Below, piece after piece: positions 49,547 through 61,145 of a stretch of 64,000 nt of DNA. The notes under the pieces were generated by a model. The model saw nothing but the letters and a program-made list of their open reading frames with translations, ran no database searches and was not told where the DNA came from. The position numbers and the translations under genes were made by a program. How positions within the stretch are numbered: the stretch's first letter is position 1; each line of letters opens with the position of its first letter. The stretch comes from Zychaea mexicana (lineage: Eukaryota > Mucoromycota > Mucoromycetes > Mucorales > Lichtheimiaceae), in assembly GCF_025766255.1 (NCBI RefSeq), contig NW_026516741.1, forward strand, positions 1 to 64,000, read 5' to 3'.

Positions 49547-51863
49547 ATGTCGATCGCAAGTGAGGTACCACCACCACCACAACAACCACAGCCACCACCG
49601 CCAGCACCCATGCGTAGTGACCCTTCGCACGGAAGCACCGCCTCTGCCGATTCTTCTCGCGTTCTCGGCTCCACCTCCACCGGTCGCACTTCCGCACGCT
49701 CCTTGTCCAATAAACGGGCTTCCCATTCTCAGGCACGTCTGATGCTGCGTCCGTCATCTGCCCACAACAACGGCAGCCACGACCACAATCCATCGCCGCC
49801 CTCTTCACCGACCGTTCCTGTTCCGTTTGCAGCCGCCCGCGCCACGGAGGCCAGCTCACGGCGACAACGCTCAATATTTAAACCATCTAGCGATATCAAA
49901 GTGAGTTTTTATTTTTACTTTTCTTCTCTCTCTCTCTCTCTCACACAAGGAACCGCATCCTCGTCAGCCGCTAATAATCAACGGGCTTTTGTTGCTAGGT
50001 GTGGCGGTCACCTGGAGACAACTGTCAGATCCCCGACATCATTAAAGAAGCTTACCAACGCTTCCAACACTTACATCATCACCTATCAAATGCGCATCAT
50101 CACAACAGCGACGACCCCAATGGAAACATGAAAAAGGAGCCTAGCATACATCTCCACAAGGTAAGCAACAATGAAATCCAAAATGTGGAGTCGCCCGTTT
50201 ATTTTTATATAATAATATTCGGAACCAGGATCCATGGCGCCCCGTCTTCCGGTCACCTGACATCCTGCCTCTGCCACCCATCACCAAAGCCCCCAAACAA
50301 CATGCCGTGTTCGACGCCAAGGTCCGCAAGGTTTTACCTCGTTCCAAAATACTGGAACTAAACCCACGCGACATTTACGTTGGCATGGAGCGTGTTGGCA
50401 GCGGGTGAGTCCAGCAAGTTCTTTGTCGCCTATTTTTTTTTTTTTTCTTACATTTTACATTGGTTCTTTCAAAACCCCTTTTTGAAAGTACTTTTTTCTA
50501 TTGCATACATGTTGATGGAAGACTTGTTCTTTTTATTTACTTGCTGTTGGTTGAAAACATTCTCTGTCTTTCTGAGCCATCGCCGTTTATTGTTGTCGTC
50601 GTATATCTCCAAATTAAATTAAAAATCACACACACACACACACACACACTATTAGTGCAAACGGAGCAGTGATCAGCGCCAGCAAACGATCGAGTAAGAA
50701 GGCGCAGGTGGCGATAAAGCGCTGCTACATTGAAGACCACGACACGCATCACCATACATATATTCTGCGCGAGCTGCGTATCATGGGCTGCATGTCGCAT
50801 CCCAATTTGATCCAACTGACGGAAGCCTGTATGTGGGGCGACTATCTTTGGATGGCCATGGAGCTCATGACGTGCTCCGTCTTTGGCTTACTCTTCAATG
50901 TCAGTGTCGGTCTGCCGGAAAGCTATGCCGTTCGCATTGCCCATGAGGTAAGAGAAAAAGCCCAACTTGGCAGTTGCGGGTTCCTTCGTTACGTGTGACT
51001 ACTAGTACAAAGATGCTAAAAAAAAAAGAAAACACCCGTATGCAACATCATGTACAGTGTCTGGAAGGGTTGGTTTATCTTCATGCACGCAACTACATGC
51101 ATCGAGATGTAAAGTGCGAAAACATCTTGCTGAGCCGCAGTGGCCAAGTCAAGCTCGGTAAGACACACCGATATCCAATTTGCCACAATTTCCACGCGGT
51201 AACAGCCAAAAACTTTTTGGATGGGAAATTGATGATGATGCTTTGGTTTTTTTGTTTATATCTGTTTTTAGCTGACTTTGGACTTGCAACGCCTTTGAAC
51301 AAGACCAATTCTGCGCGATTGGGCACTGCCAAGGTAAACTTTAAAAAAACAAAGAGAGAGATTATCTTTTTTTGTTAATCGCGCCTACACTATAGTGGAT
51401 GGCTCCAGAAGTGGTCTCAGAAACGCCTTATACAGAAAACGTTGATGTCTGGTCACTCGCCATCACCATCATTGAAATGATGGATCGTGTGCCGCCACTT
51501 TACTATCTGGATGGCAACCGTGAGATCTTTGCAGAGATCCTATGCGGCCAGCAGCCAAACTTTAATTTCACCATGCCTTCGCCTGCCATGGCGGAGCTCA
51601 TCAGTTGGATGTTGCATCCTGATGGAAAACGCCGGCCAGGCGCCAAATGCGTATTAACGGTACGTTTCCTTTGCAATCTTATTGGCCTGTTAAACTTGTT
51701 TTCTTATTCGCGGGATATATATATATATAATATATAGCGCATCAAGCAAGAAATGATGGCCGGAGGACTCAAGTGTGCTCGTCCTGCCGATTTGGGCGCA
51801 CTTGTCCAAGAAGTCTTTCCAGAACAGCAACAGAAACAACAGCAGGAAAAGCCAAAACTATAA
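49547..51863 (+). CDS. Ser/Thr protein kinase, STE20/PAK-like
   Basis: Eight exons, 49547-49900, 49999-50160, 50229-50404, 50656-50947, 51058-51157, 51272-51333, 51396-51659 and 51738-51863, keep phase and give 511 residues. The first ~170 residues are Pro/Ser/Arg/His-rich and disordered; no CRIB (Cdc42-binding) motif is visible. A linker (DPWRPVFRSPDILPLPPITK) precedes the kinase domain (about 225-480). Kinase motifs: GSGANGAV (Gly loop), VAIKRC (Lys), the Glu of ILRELRIM, YMHRDVKCENILL (catalytic loop), ADFGLA, WMAPEV and DVWSLAITIIEM. All catalytic residues are present, so it should be active. The WSLAITIIEM and MAPEV wording is typical of the STE20 group; exact subfamily is uncertain. The ATG sits after a long C/T and CA-repeat leader. 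Confidence 0.88.
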
Positions 51864-52287
51864 TATTTTTGTTAATTAATGATGATGATGATACATCCGT
51901 CCCACTAGCCTGCCTATCCGGTTCTCTTCCGCCACAGTAACACCCCCCCCCCACACACACACACACCTCCCTTATTGCCACCAACAACAAAAGAAAAAGG
52001 TCATCTTGATTCTTGTATATACAACGATTCTCCATCGCATCGTCTTTATCTCTCTGTACATAGGTACCTCCGCTTCTTTACCCACTCTTTCTATATTTTT
52101 ATATAATATTCTATACTCTAAACTTCTTCCTGGTTTTTCTCTTGTATCAATAGTTTTCCATTTAACAACTATTTAAAAAAATATTTTATTACATATACTG
52201 ACGACGATGATGATAATGAGTGCCGATGATTTGGATTTAGCTTGGTTGGTTGGTTGGTTGGTATAATATATACAGAGTTTCTTCTTG
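51864..52287. other. 3' flanks of two convergent genes
   Basis: Between the kinase stop and the stop of the small minus-strand gene. It contains (GATGATGAT), a C-run followed by CA repeats at 51945-51966, and (TTGG)n at 52240-52261. No gene is seen. Confidence 0.5.
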
Positions 52288-52566
52288 TTACTGGTCTTGC
52301 TTGTCGCTACTGGGAGGAGAAGACTGATGATGGCCGTCTTGTTGTTTTTGGTCGGTCAATTCCTTTTCTTTCTCGTGCTGAATGTCGGTCATTTCAGCAA
52401 GGAGAGCATCCACCTTGGCCATCAAGTTACCGGTTCTGGATTCGACTTGATCCATGAGGTTTTCTGCATCTTCAGCTTCTTTAAGCCATTTCCGCATGTC
52501 GGAATCGGTGTTATCATTGCCTTCTGGTGATACGGTTTTCTCTGAATTCACAATGGTAGGTGACAT
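52288..52566 (-). CDS. Small coiled-coil protein, 92 residues, unknown
   Basis: An intronless frame. After an acidic, Asn/Ser-rich start, residues about 24-72 form a strong helix with heptads (MRKWLKEAEDAENLMDQVES, then LMAKVDALLAEMTDIQHEKE), followed by a Gln/Ser-rich polar tail. The shape suggests a small subunit or adaptor that binds through a coiled coil; no family is recognised. Position at the end of a convergent pair and the clean helix support a real gene, but at this length chance cannot be excluded. Confidence 0.6.
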   Translation of the reverse strand: MSPTIVNSEKTVSPEGNDNTDSDMRKWLKEAEDAENLMDQVESRTGNLMAKVDALLAEMTDIQHEKEKELTDQKQQDGHHQSSPPSSDKQDQ

Positions 52567-53954
52567 ATTCTTCAGCCGTCGTTTTCGTGTGTGTGTGTGT
52601 ATTTGGTATATTTTTTTAATAAGAAAGAAACGGGAGAGGAAATCAGCTGGGGACGTCTCCCCACTTTTTTATTTGAGATACATTTTTGTTTCAGGTTCTG
52701 CAAAGAGTTAATGCTTTTCCCTCTTGAAGTTCACTTACTACCACCCTTTCGTATCATTGTCATAGTTTAACAGGTCTGCCCAGCTAATCGTGAGTACGGA
52801 GCGTTGTAGTTATAATAAGCTATAGTATGTCCGCGTTATCTCATTAGAACGACAGAATACGCACTGTAGCTTAAATGCTACGTATTTTAAGACAACGTAT
52901 GTACCTCTTTCCAACGTGTGGGCTATGCACATTTGAAGACAACTACCTTTTTATGCAAATGATCATTCTACTTGGAAGAATCTAAATTAAATAAACGCAC
53001 ACTCCTCAATAGAAATAATTCTAGATCACGCGATAACCTCGTTTAAAATAATTTTAATCCTGTGCAAGTCGTGATGTAAAAAGTGGCAGAGCAGTGCATT
53101 TTGCTGCAGTAAGCTTGGTTCTTGATCAAAATCACAATGGAAAGGAGTGTATGTCGTGTGAACACAACGAGTTGCCATCATAATACGTCAACTACTCCCC
53201 TCGAATGATGGCATAATAGTACTCATATGCGATCCTGCAAAGTACTACATATACCCCTTACATTTCTATCAATGTATTGTTAGCCATTTAATGATGGCCC
53301 ACGTGACAGACAGAGAAGCTGTTAGACGAATTCAGGATTCTTAGCATCAGCACGCATTAACACTACAGTATTACAGTACAATGTGATGATTGCATATATT
53401 AAAAGCAGTTTTTAATATAAATGTTCTATTTATTCAGCAATACCAGCTAACTACAATGAGATACCAAAGTTGGTGATTAAGCATCTACAACAATGTGAAA
53501 GCTCAAACCACTGCTGCTGTACTGCTTGTCCGGGCCTTCAAGCGACGTTGTAAAAGCTGAAAGTATATAATTAATTAAGCGTAGTATATGATTGTACTCT
53601 CGAACCAGTAATAGATGGACATTGGCTTCCAGGTGAGAGTCTTTACGATTGATGATACATCACTGGTGTTATTATTGCAAGTTTGGATCACCTCACCGCA
53701 AAAAACTACCCCTTATACTTTTATATTATACGTCGTATAATGAAGTCTTTAGCACAAGTACCGGATAAAGGCATAAAATTATTTATGACAGACCGCACTC
53801 AGCCGGGCCTTTAGCAATACCAACGACTACTTACCCGAATTTTGCAGGACTTTTCTGGCTGAGCTGCGACGGTTTTCGTATTCTCTTTTTTTTTTTTGTT
53901 TCCTCCAATTCCACAGTCGAACTTTTTTTGATTTTTACAACCCAATGCCTAAAA
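52567..53954. other. Intergenic upstream of the CDK10-type gene
   Basis: AT-rich, with no gene seen. A short T-rich tract (TTCTCTTTTTTTTTTTGTTTCC) at about 53880-53902 directly precedes the start at 53955. Confidence 0.5.
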
Positions 53955-55366
53955 ATGACCGATAGCAATAAACAACCTCGAGAATCAAAACTAACGACTG
54001 TTCGAGACACGACGGTTACATACAGAGAATCTCCATTTTTCGGCGATTGCCGAGACGTGGATGATTTTCAAAAGCTTAATCGCGTGGGTGAAGGTACATA
54101 TGGCGTGGTCTAGTACGTGTAACCTCCCCCCCCCCGATATGCAACACTGGCAATCTGGCTACCATGTCTCCCTGCTTTTTAAAACTTAACAAAACGCGGC
54201 ATTGTAGTAGAGTTAAAGATACTAGAACCAAACAGATCGTTGCATTGAAAAAGATTCGAATGGAACGTGAAACCGACGGCATGCCAATTTCGAGTTTACG
54301 CGAGATTAGTATTCTAAAACGCATGCGACATCCGAATATTGTCAATGTCACGGACGTTGCTGTGGGAGCCAAGTTGGAGTCTATATTTCTAGTTATGGAG
54401 TACTGTGAACAGGTATTGTCGTGATGGAGGAGGGTGCTTCCTCTAATATATCCACAGTTACAATATATAATTTATGCTGATCGATTGCGGTATGGCGACC
54501 CGTGCTTGTGCGTTTTTCTTTGTTGTTGTTCTTGTTCTTGTTACAGGACTTGGGAACTTTGCTGGACATGGTGCCTACTGCTTATACTCCTTCTGAAGGT
54601 AAACTAAGAGCTGGAGTTGCTTTTCGATTGATAATCTGTTTTTGGATCTAATGGGTGTTTTGGGTTACTAGTGAAATGCCTGATGCTACAATTATTACGC
54701 GGCCTTGAGCATTGTCATAGTCAATCCATTATACATAGGTAAGAAAAGCAAGCCAATGAGGTATCAACAAGGGCAGCATGTAGTTTACAGTGTGGATGAT
54801 GGAACATATTGAACTGAAAAAAATAATTGTACCTACAGAGATTTAAAGATGTCCAACTTATTACTCACATCCACTGGGTTATTGAAAATTGGTAAGCACA
54901 TGGGATGTCTCTTGCTTTTGTCACTACAGAAAAAAAAGGGGGGGAAGAGAGAACAGGTCTAATAAGCATTATTACTCACAACGGCTTCTGCGTATTCCTC
55001 CTTCATCCAGCTGATTTCGGGCTGGCACGAACAGTCAGTCTACCAAGTAAACCAATGACACCCAACGTTGTCACGTTGTGGTATCGTGCACCTGAGCTAC
55101 TTTTTGGAGAAGCCACGTATACCACAGCAGTGGATCTTTGGTCAGCTGGATGTATTCTGGGCGAGTTAATGCAACATCGGCCCCTGCTACCGGGCAACAC
55201 GGAACAGGCAGAACTGGATTTGATTGTCAAGTTATTGGGTACCCCCAACGAACACATTTGGCCCGGATTTTCTAAATTGCCTTTGGCAAAGTCATTGATC
55301 TTACCAAAACAAGAGTAGGTTCCGTTCTTGTTCTTGTTGTTGTTGTTGTTGTTTTATACGTGATCA

Positions 55367-55409
<43 letters not shown>

Positions 55410-55945
55410 TACGATGAGAGACTGACGTTGGAAACTAAACATTGTGTGTGCCTGTTTCTCCATATCAGCTATAACAATATCAAGGTTGTGTTTCCGCGTT
55501 TCAGTGAAAATACTACGAACCTCTTGGCAGGTTTGCTGACATACAACCCGCGAACTCGACTGACGGTAAAACAAGCACTAGCTCACGCATACTTTTCCGA
55601 ATCACCTCGAGGTAAGATGAGAAAGAGGAAGGGGGGAAAGGTTAAAGGTTTTTACTGAAATGAAAAAATCGATAATCAGCACAAGATCCATCCCTTTTAC
55701 CAACATATCCTGAGATCAGAAACTTGGTTTCGGAAAAAGAAAAGTAAGTTTTGAGAAGATGTATATCATCTTCTTTATGGTTGTTTTCTTTTGTGGCATA
55801 GTAAGTATGAAAAAATAACGGATAATGTAGATCACGGCGGGCACATGATGACGAGAGGAAAAAGAGGATAGCGCACGCAGGGGAAGCTATGGATGGAGAT
55901 AGCAGCGATATGTTTGGTACACAATACAAAAAAAGAAAGGTTTAA
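53955..55945 (+). CDS. CDK10: Cyclin-dependent kinase, CDK10 type
   Basis: Nine exons, 53955-54112, 54208-54412, 54547-54598, 54672-54738, 54839-54891, 55011-55314, 55469-55611, 55680-55743 and 55831-55945, keep phase and give 386 residues. In animals CDK10 pairs with cyclin M. Domain order: [20 protein letters not shown] (start of the kinase domain), [11 protein letters not shown] (Lys), PISSLREI (the PISSLRE cyclin-binding helix that names the family), [49 protein letters not shown] with the T-loop Thr, [18 protein letters not shown], and the YNNIKVVFP segment found in CDK10. The C-terminal tail is charged and ends YKKRKV, a likely nuclear signal. The start is the second in-frame ATG (AAAAATGACC), nearest the conserved part. 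Confidence 0.92.
55370..55404. repeat. (TA)n microsatellite in a CDK10 intron
   Basis: About 17 TA units in the intron between 55315 and 55468, after a (GTT)n run. Confidence 0.9.
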
Positions 55946-56132
55946 AAAAACAACGAAAAAAGGTACTTTCTCCTTTGGGATACAAGAAAATGGTTAGTGC
56001 GAGTGAATGGATGTATGTATGTATGTATGTATGTACGTATATGTATATGTATGAATGAGTGGTTGTATATATGTATGAGACTGGGGTGCGGGATCAAGAG
56101 CGCAAAGTTGAGAGAGTAGAGAGAGGGTATAG

Positions 56133-58723
56133 CTACACTGGAGCAGGGTATATGCTAGATGTTGTCACTTCGATGGGTGATGGGTCGTCGCAAATGGACT
56201 TTTCAGCTTCAGGGATGTTTGAAATGTCTCCAGTGGCAGGGTCAACCCGAGAAACTTGGCATACTCGCGCAGAATGCATCTGGGCCCATGGTACAAGTGG
56301 AATCACGCGATATCTGAGCACTCCTCGCACAGTTAATTCATATGGATAGCGTATCAGTAATGACCTTGATAAAAAAAAAAAGTTGTAGTGAGCATATACT
56401 GTACAACAACAAACTCAATAGATAACGATCATGTATCTTAACATACCATCGTTCATTTCCACTGCTGTCTCCTTTTGTTTTTCCAGGCTCTTTGATTTGT
56501 ATTTGACTAGATGCGATGCTGACGCTGGGTTTAAAGAACCGCGCAGGTTGAAACACAAGTGGTTCATCAAGTTCATAAATGGTGCCTAGAAACTCGACAG
56601 GGGCTGCCATTGCTGCTATTACATAATAGTAAATGGAAAGGAGAGGGGTGAAGGTGTTAGCCATAATAGATGCAAACCGGACTAGTACACTTTGATATGG
56701 CGCATCATTACCGGATGATGTATTGTTTATTGCCATTGAGGAAGCAGCAGCAGTAGTAGTAGTAGTAGGTACGTAATGACTGGACGCGAAAACACTGAAG
56801 GAGGCATGTGATATCTCAATCGACCAGAAATTGGTGTTTCTAAAACATGAAGAACTTGCATAAGCTATTTTATTGTTTTTGGGCAACTTGTACCTTGGGA
56901 ATGTTGGGGTTACTACGGCTGAACCGGGGTTGGATGCGACTATCTCTATGTGTTCCTCATTGATATACCCGCGTGCGCAAAAAAAAAAAGAAAAGACTTA
57001 CCTGGCGCGAACATTGAGATCAAAGAACAATTCCTTGGCGGACCCGAGCACATTTGCTAGCTCCAGTACCTCGACTGTCGCCAATGGTAAGGCCGTGAAC
57101 ACCAACATGAACCACATGGTGGTCATGGCGACACAGGTGCTGAAAAGAGCCCAAAGGGCTATTGTTCTCCTCCGTCTCGTCTTGCTGTTGCTGTTGTAAT
57201 GATTGCTATTTTGTTTGTGCAATCCCAGTTTACTGGGTGTGTTGGTCGACGAAGAAGACATTACAGGGATTTTGTACGCAATATAAACAAATATGATGTA
57301 ATGGTGTTTACCAAGTTGTTACTTACCTCTTGTTACTGCTGGTGCTATTATTGTAAAAGGCACCTCCTTGCCGACGTTTGCGTTTTGGATTGGGTGATGA
57401 GTAACGTGGTAGTAGTAATGGTGCTGCTTCTTCGTCCGCGTCGCTCGGGTACCAGTCATGCTGCTTTTGCTTTGAGTGGAAGTAATGGTGTCGCTTACTG
57501 CTATTATTATCGTTGCTGTAATTACTATGTGGGTATTGCTGTGGTGGAGTTGATGGTTGCGATGGTGGACGGAAAGAAGGAGCCGATGCTCGAAGCATGG
57601 CTGTTGGAGGCAAATCAGATACAGCTGAGCGCAGTACTGGACGGCGTGGTTTCGTATAATAAGAGTCGCCATCGGTGTGTCGCTTATAGTCCTGGTTTGC
57701 TGACCATTGAAAAGAAGCCGGGAGCGTGGGATACAGCGAGCTATGATCGCGATACACAAACGCTTCCTGTTCATCCGAGTCTGAAAAAAGAAAAAGCAAA
57801 AGTTCGTTATTGTTACTGCAATCGACATCGTACATACACACACACACACACCTCCACACTTCTTCCACACAGAACCCTAATTTGTATATATCAGTCACTC
57901 GCCATGGGTTCCGATAGATTCTTCCACCAACAGCAACAACAACAACAACAACAATAGTAGTAGTAGCAATGATAGTCCTAATATGTGTATATCCCCACCC
58001 CCAACCTTATCATCCCGAAGTTTACCATTTGCATCCAGAACAGCGTCGCTCAAGTTTTGTGCAAATATCTCAGTCGGCTTGATCATGGATTTATGAGGCC
58101 GTCGTCTATTGCGTTTAGTGGTGGTTTGATGTGGTGCCCGAGTCGATTCACTGCCAGATCGCACGCTTTTCGTGTCAAAGAATTGTTACCATCAACCCCA
58201 CATACAACCATACCCGTGTTTTTGCATTAATTTTGGTTTGCGTTTCAGTAAAGTTTTCATCATGCGAAACTACCTGCGACCCGCTGCCACCATGACGCCT
58301 GGTTTTTTCATTATGCGAAAACATCGGTTGTTGTTCTGGAAACACTGCAGTTTCAATAGTCAGTTGACGCTCTTGATTTTGTTGCTGCTGTGGTTGTTGC
58401 TGTTGCTGTTGCTGTTGCTGTTGTTGCTGCTCTTGCAACGACTCCTTTTTGTTCCCGGGTGACTTGAGGGACATGTTCTGTTGCAATCGTTCGAGTGTCA
58501 TGAATCGAGAGGCGTCTGAGCTGTGAATGGTGTTGAGTTTCGGTCGACCTCCTCCTCCTCCTGCTCCTGCCGTTGTTGTTGTTGTTGTGGGAGCAACAGT
58601 AGCAGGTCTGCTGACAGTCAACTCTGGAGGAGGCGTAAGACCAGCTTCTTTTTTCAGCAGTGCCGAATCGTCTTGCGAGTCAGGGACGCTGAGCGAGACC
58701 GTGTCTTTGGATTTATCATCCAT
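56133..58723 (-). CDS. VAC7: VAC7-like vacuolar membrane protein
   Basis: A multi-exon gene. Vac7 is a vacuolar membrane regulator of the Fab1 PI3P 5-kinase and so of PI(3,5)P2. Exon 1 (from 58723) has a long Gln run and MFSHNEKTRRHGGSGSQV. The next exon holds RNRRRPHKSMIKPTEIFAQN followed by LSDAVLDAN, which splices to DSDEQEAFVYRD at 57780, reproducing the Vac7 'NLS-AVLD-x-DSDE-x-FVY' block. A single membrane span (RRRRTIALWALFSTCVAMTT, about 57170-57080) comes before the luminal domain: LELANVLGSAKELFFDLNVR, NTNFWSIEISHASFSVFASS, FLGTIYELDEPLVF and RYPYELTVRGVLRY. The end is SSIYPAPV. Splices at 57325/57236, 57000/56850 and 56510/56370 keep phase. The intron after exon 1 (about 40 bases, weak acceptor) is uncertain. 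Confidence 0.82.
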
Positions 58724-59022
58724 GAAAATCCAAAAAGGCTTATCTTTGAGAAAAAAGAAAGGAAAAGGGCCGGTGCGTAAGGAGAAAGACAAAGTAGTAT
58801 TTACAAGGACAGGAAAGAACGATATGACGTGAGAAAAGAGAAGAGGGAAAGAGAAAGAAAGAAAGAAAGAAAGAAAGAGAAAACAACAAAAAAAAAAAAC
58901 TTGTATCACGTATCCTCTCACACCTTTCCTTTCCTTTCCTTTCTATACACCACCACAACAGCAGCTGCACACACCATCACAGCTTTCTCGGCTCATGTAT
59001 CGGATGAACCCTTGTTTATTGC

Positions 59023-59604
59023 TCATGACAGTCTCTTGAACACCCACTTGCTGCTTTCCTCCATCGCCTGCTCTTGCCTCTCCTTGGGCTTGATGAAGAC
59101 CGAGTGCTCTCCAGTGGTGAGGTTGACATAGTCCACAGACTCGACCTGCATCACCAGAAGAGCAAAATTTTCATAACCAGCCTCAAGCAGCTTTTGCTTT
59201 GCAGGATCGTGGTTGACAAACCAGCCCTCATTGTCCATGTTCTCGATTGCCAGCGGCTCTCCGTCGCCTGCTTCGGGGAACGTGCCACGAAGCTGATCGT
59301 TCATCCGATACCATTGCCGCAACCGCTCAACTTGCCAATCGAATGTATTACCACCGTCACTGTTGTCTCCTGCTCCTTCTCGGGATAGCCTTGTCAAAAA
59401 TGCCCGAGTCGCAAGACCAGTACTCGATGATGCACTCGTGTCCTTTGCACTACCAGCTCCTTTCTTTGTCACTGGGTCGGGCAATACTCCACGCAACGCG
59501 TCACTGGTTGTGCCTGCCTGCACAGCAACCATTCGTCCGTGGACGCGGAATTGTTCCTGTGTTCCAGCCATGAACCTTGTTTTTGCATTAGGCACCGTTC
59601 CCAC
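59023..59604 (-). CDS. Protein of unknown function
   Basis: An intronless frame of 193 residues, or 182 if the second Met (MAGTQEQFRVHGRM, at 59571) is the start, which I think more likely because conserved-looking sequence begins there. It has two parts: a basic N-terminal half with Ser/Ala linker, and a C-terminal half with NTFDWQVERLRQWYRMNDQL, ENMDNEGWFVNHDP, LLVMQVESVDYVNLTTGEHS and VFIKPKERQEQAMEE. It looks like a small soluble globular domain ending in a helix. No family is recognised and no signal or membrane segment is seen. Confidence 0.65.
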   Translation of the reverse strand: MGTVPNAKTRFMAGTQEQFRVHGRMVAVQAGTTSDALRGVLPDPVTKKGAGSAKDTSASSSTGLATRAFLTRLSREGAGDNSDGGNTFDWQVERLRQWYRMNDQLRGTFPEAGDGEPLAIENMDNEGWFVNHDPAKQKLLEAGYENFALLVMQVESVDYVNLTTGEHSVFIKPKERQEQAMEESSKWVFKRLS

Positions 59605-61145
59605 TGTCTTGGGTTTCTTGTTCCTTCCTCTCGCTCCTTTCCCCTCCCAAAATTATTTTTATTTTCTGGTTGGTTAACCCCTACCAGCTGAGCTCGACCA
59701 TCGGCTGCGCTGCGATATCTGCCATTTTGCGGGACCGTTTGGCTGAAGTTACTGTCAATAGTTCGCTTTGCCAGCCCGTCTCTGACCTATGATCTTCTCC
59801 TGCGAATCCTCTACATATAGCCAGGCATGATAGTTATTTTAAAAAAAAATGTCTCTTTGCAACCTTTTGAAGGGGCGAGTGTAATACTCTCTATTGTCAA
59901 GCAAACCTGAATACAACGGTCCGATTGGCTGGTGTGCCGTCAGGGCGAACAGTGGCCAGTGAAACATAAGTCGCAGACAAGCCTACTCGCTCAATGTTGG
60001 TTTGCAGTTGTGATGCTAGAAATGTCTTCCATGGTGAGCTTGACATTGTCTCTGGTTGGCAGGGAATCTCTCGCGGCAGACGAGAACGAGCTGTTTTATA
60101 CGATTAAGAAGAGAAAACGTGCGTCCACATAAAGCACGCGTTGTGCCACCTTGGGAAAAAATGTATTCGGAGACATAATTATTTCCCAATCCGTCGGCTT
60201 GGATAATGCCTCTTCTGCATTGGCGGCCCTCCTCAGGCGTCCCCTTTTGTTCCTTAGCAATTATTGAAACTGTCAATATATATTTTGTAATTGGCATAAA
60301 CTGCACCAAATCAATTCGCTTATCTTGCGTAGCTAGAGACGATACGATAGTCCCATAGCAACGTCAGCGAATAAGACGAGATGTTCTGACGTTGTGATCG
60401 GGAACCACCAACCACATGTACTACAGGCCTATGCTATTAGCTCGGGTTAGCGCGGGTCTCTAGGTTACATCTCTTCGGAGGGAAAGGAAAAAAAAAGAAA
60501 GAAGGCTATGCAGTACCGAAAGATCGCCGTGCATTATCCTTCTCTGATATTCAGCTACCAGAAGGAACGCCATCCACAACGATGCGACTGTTTCTTACTT
60601 GATGTGGGTTGCCACATGTTAACACCAAACAAATTTAAACTCATGTTAATCCATACTCATTTAGTAAAGTACGTGTGTGAGTGCATGATGCCACCGACAA
60701 CAGCGGGTGAAAGGTAACAGAGTCTTGTCGCGTAGCAACCAATTAAGCATTCAGTCATCATATCGGCTATGACTTCCGTGGAAACATAGCCACAATCATT
60801 GCTCTTGTCAGACATTTAAACGAAAACATATCATACAACTTCACGCATCTGTAAAGACTGTTGTACTACTTGAACGTCATGGGTGAGTGAGCGAATATGC
60901 GCGGTAACTTTGCAGCAAACAAGTGCTGTGTTGCCAAGCTCCGCAAATGGTTACAGGCGCCTCTTTTTTTTTTTTTACTCTTTTCTCGTTTTTGAAACCT
61001 TGGTGACAGTTTAAAGCTTTTCTGTATTCGTTGAGAGAGGGAGTTAAAGAGAAAAGGAGGTGTGCCAAACCGAAAAATAGTACAGGAAAAACGACGATCC
61101 GCCTGCGAAAAAAGAAAAAAGGACGAATTCCTACCCACATACCTC
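59605..61145. other. Intergenic
   Basis: Upstream regions of the divergent unknown protein and the NIPA gene. A tRNA A-box-like word lies at about 59674-59705 on the minus strand without a T-arm (see rejected items). No gene is seen. Confidence 0.5.

Noticed and set aside
59674..59705. Minus-strand word GAGCTCAGCTGGTAG looks like a tRNA A box.
   Set aside because: No B box (GGTTCGAATCC type) or acceptor-stem partner follows within 100 bases, so no tRNA can be folded. A tRNA fragment is possible but not supportable.
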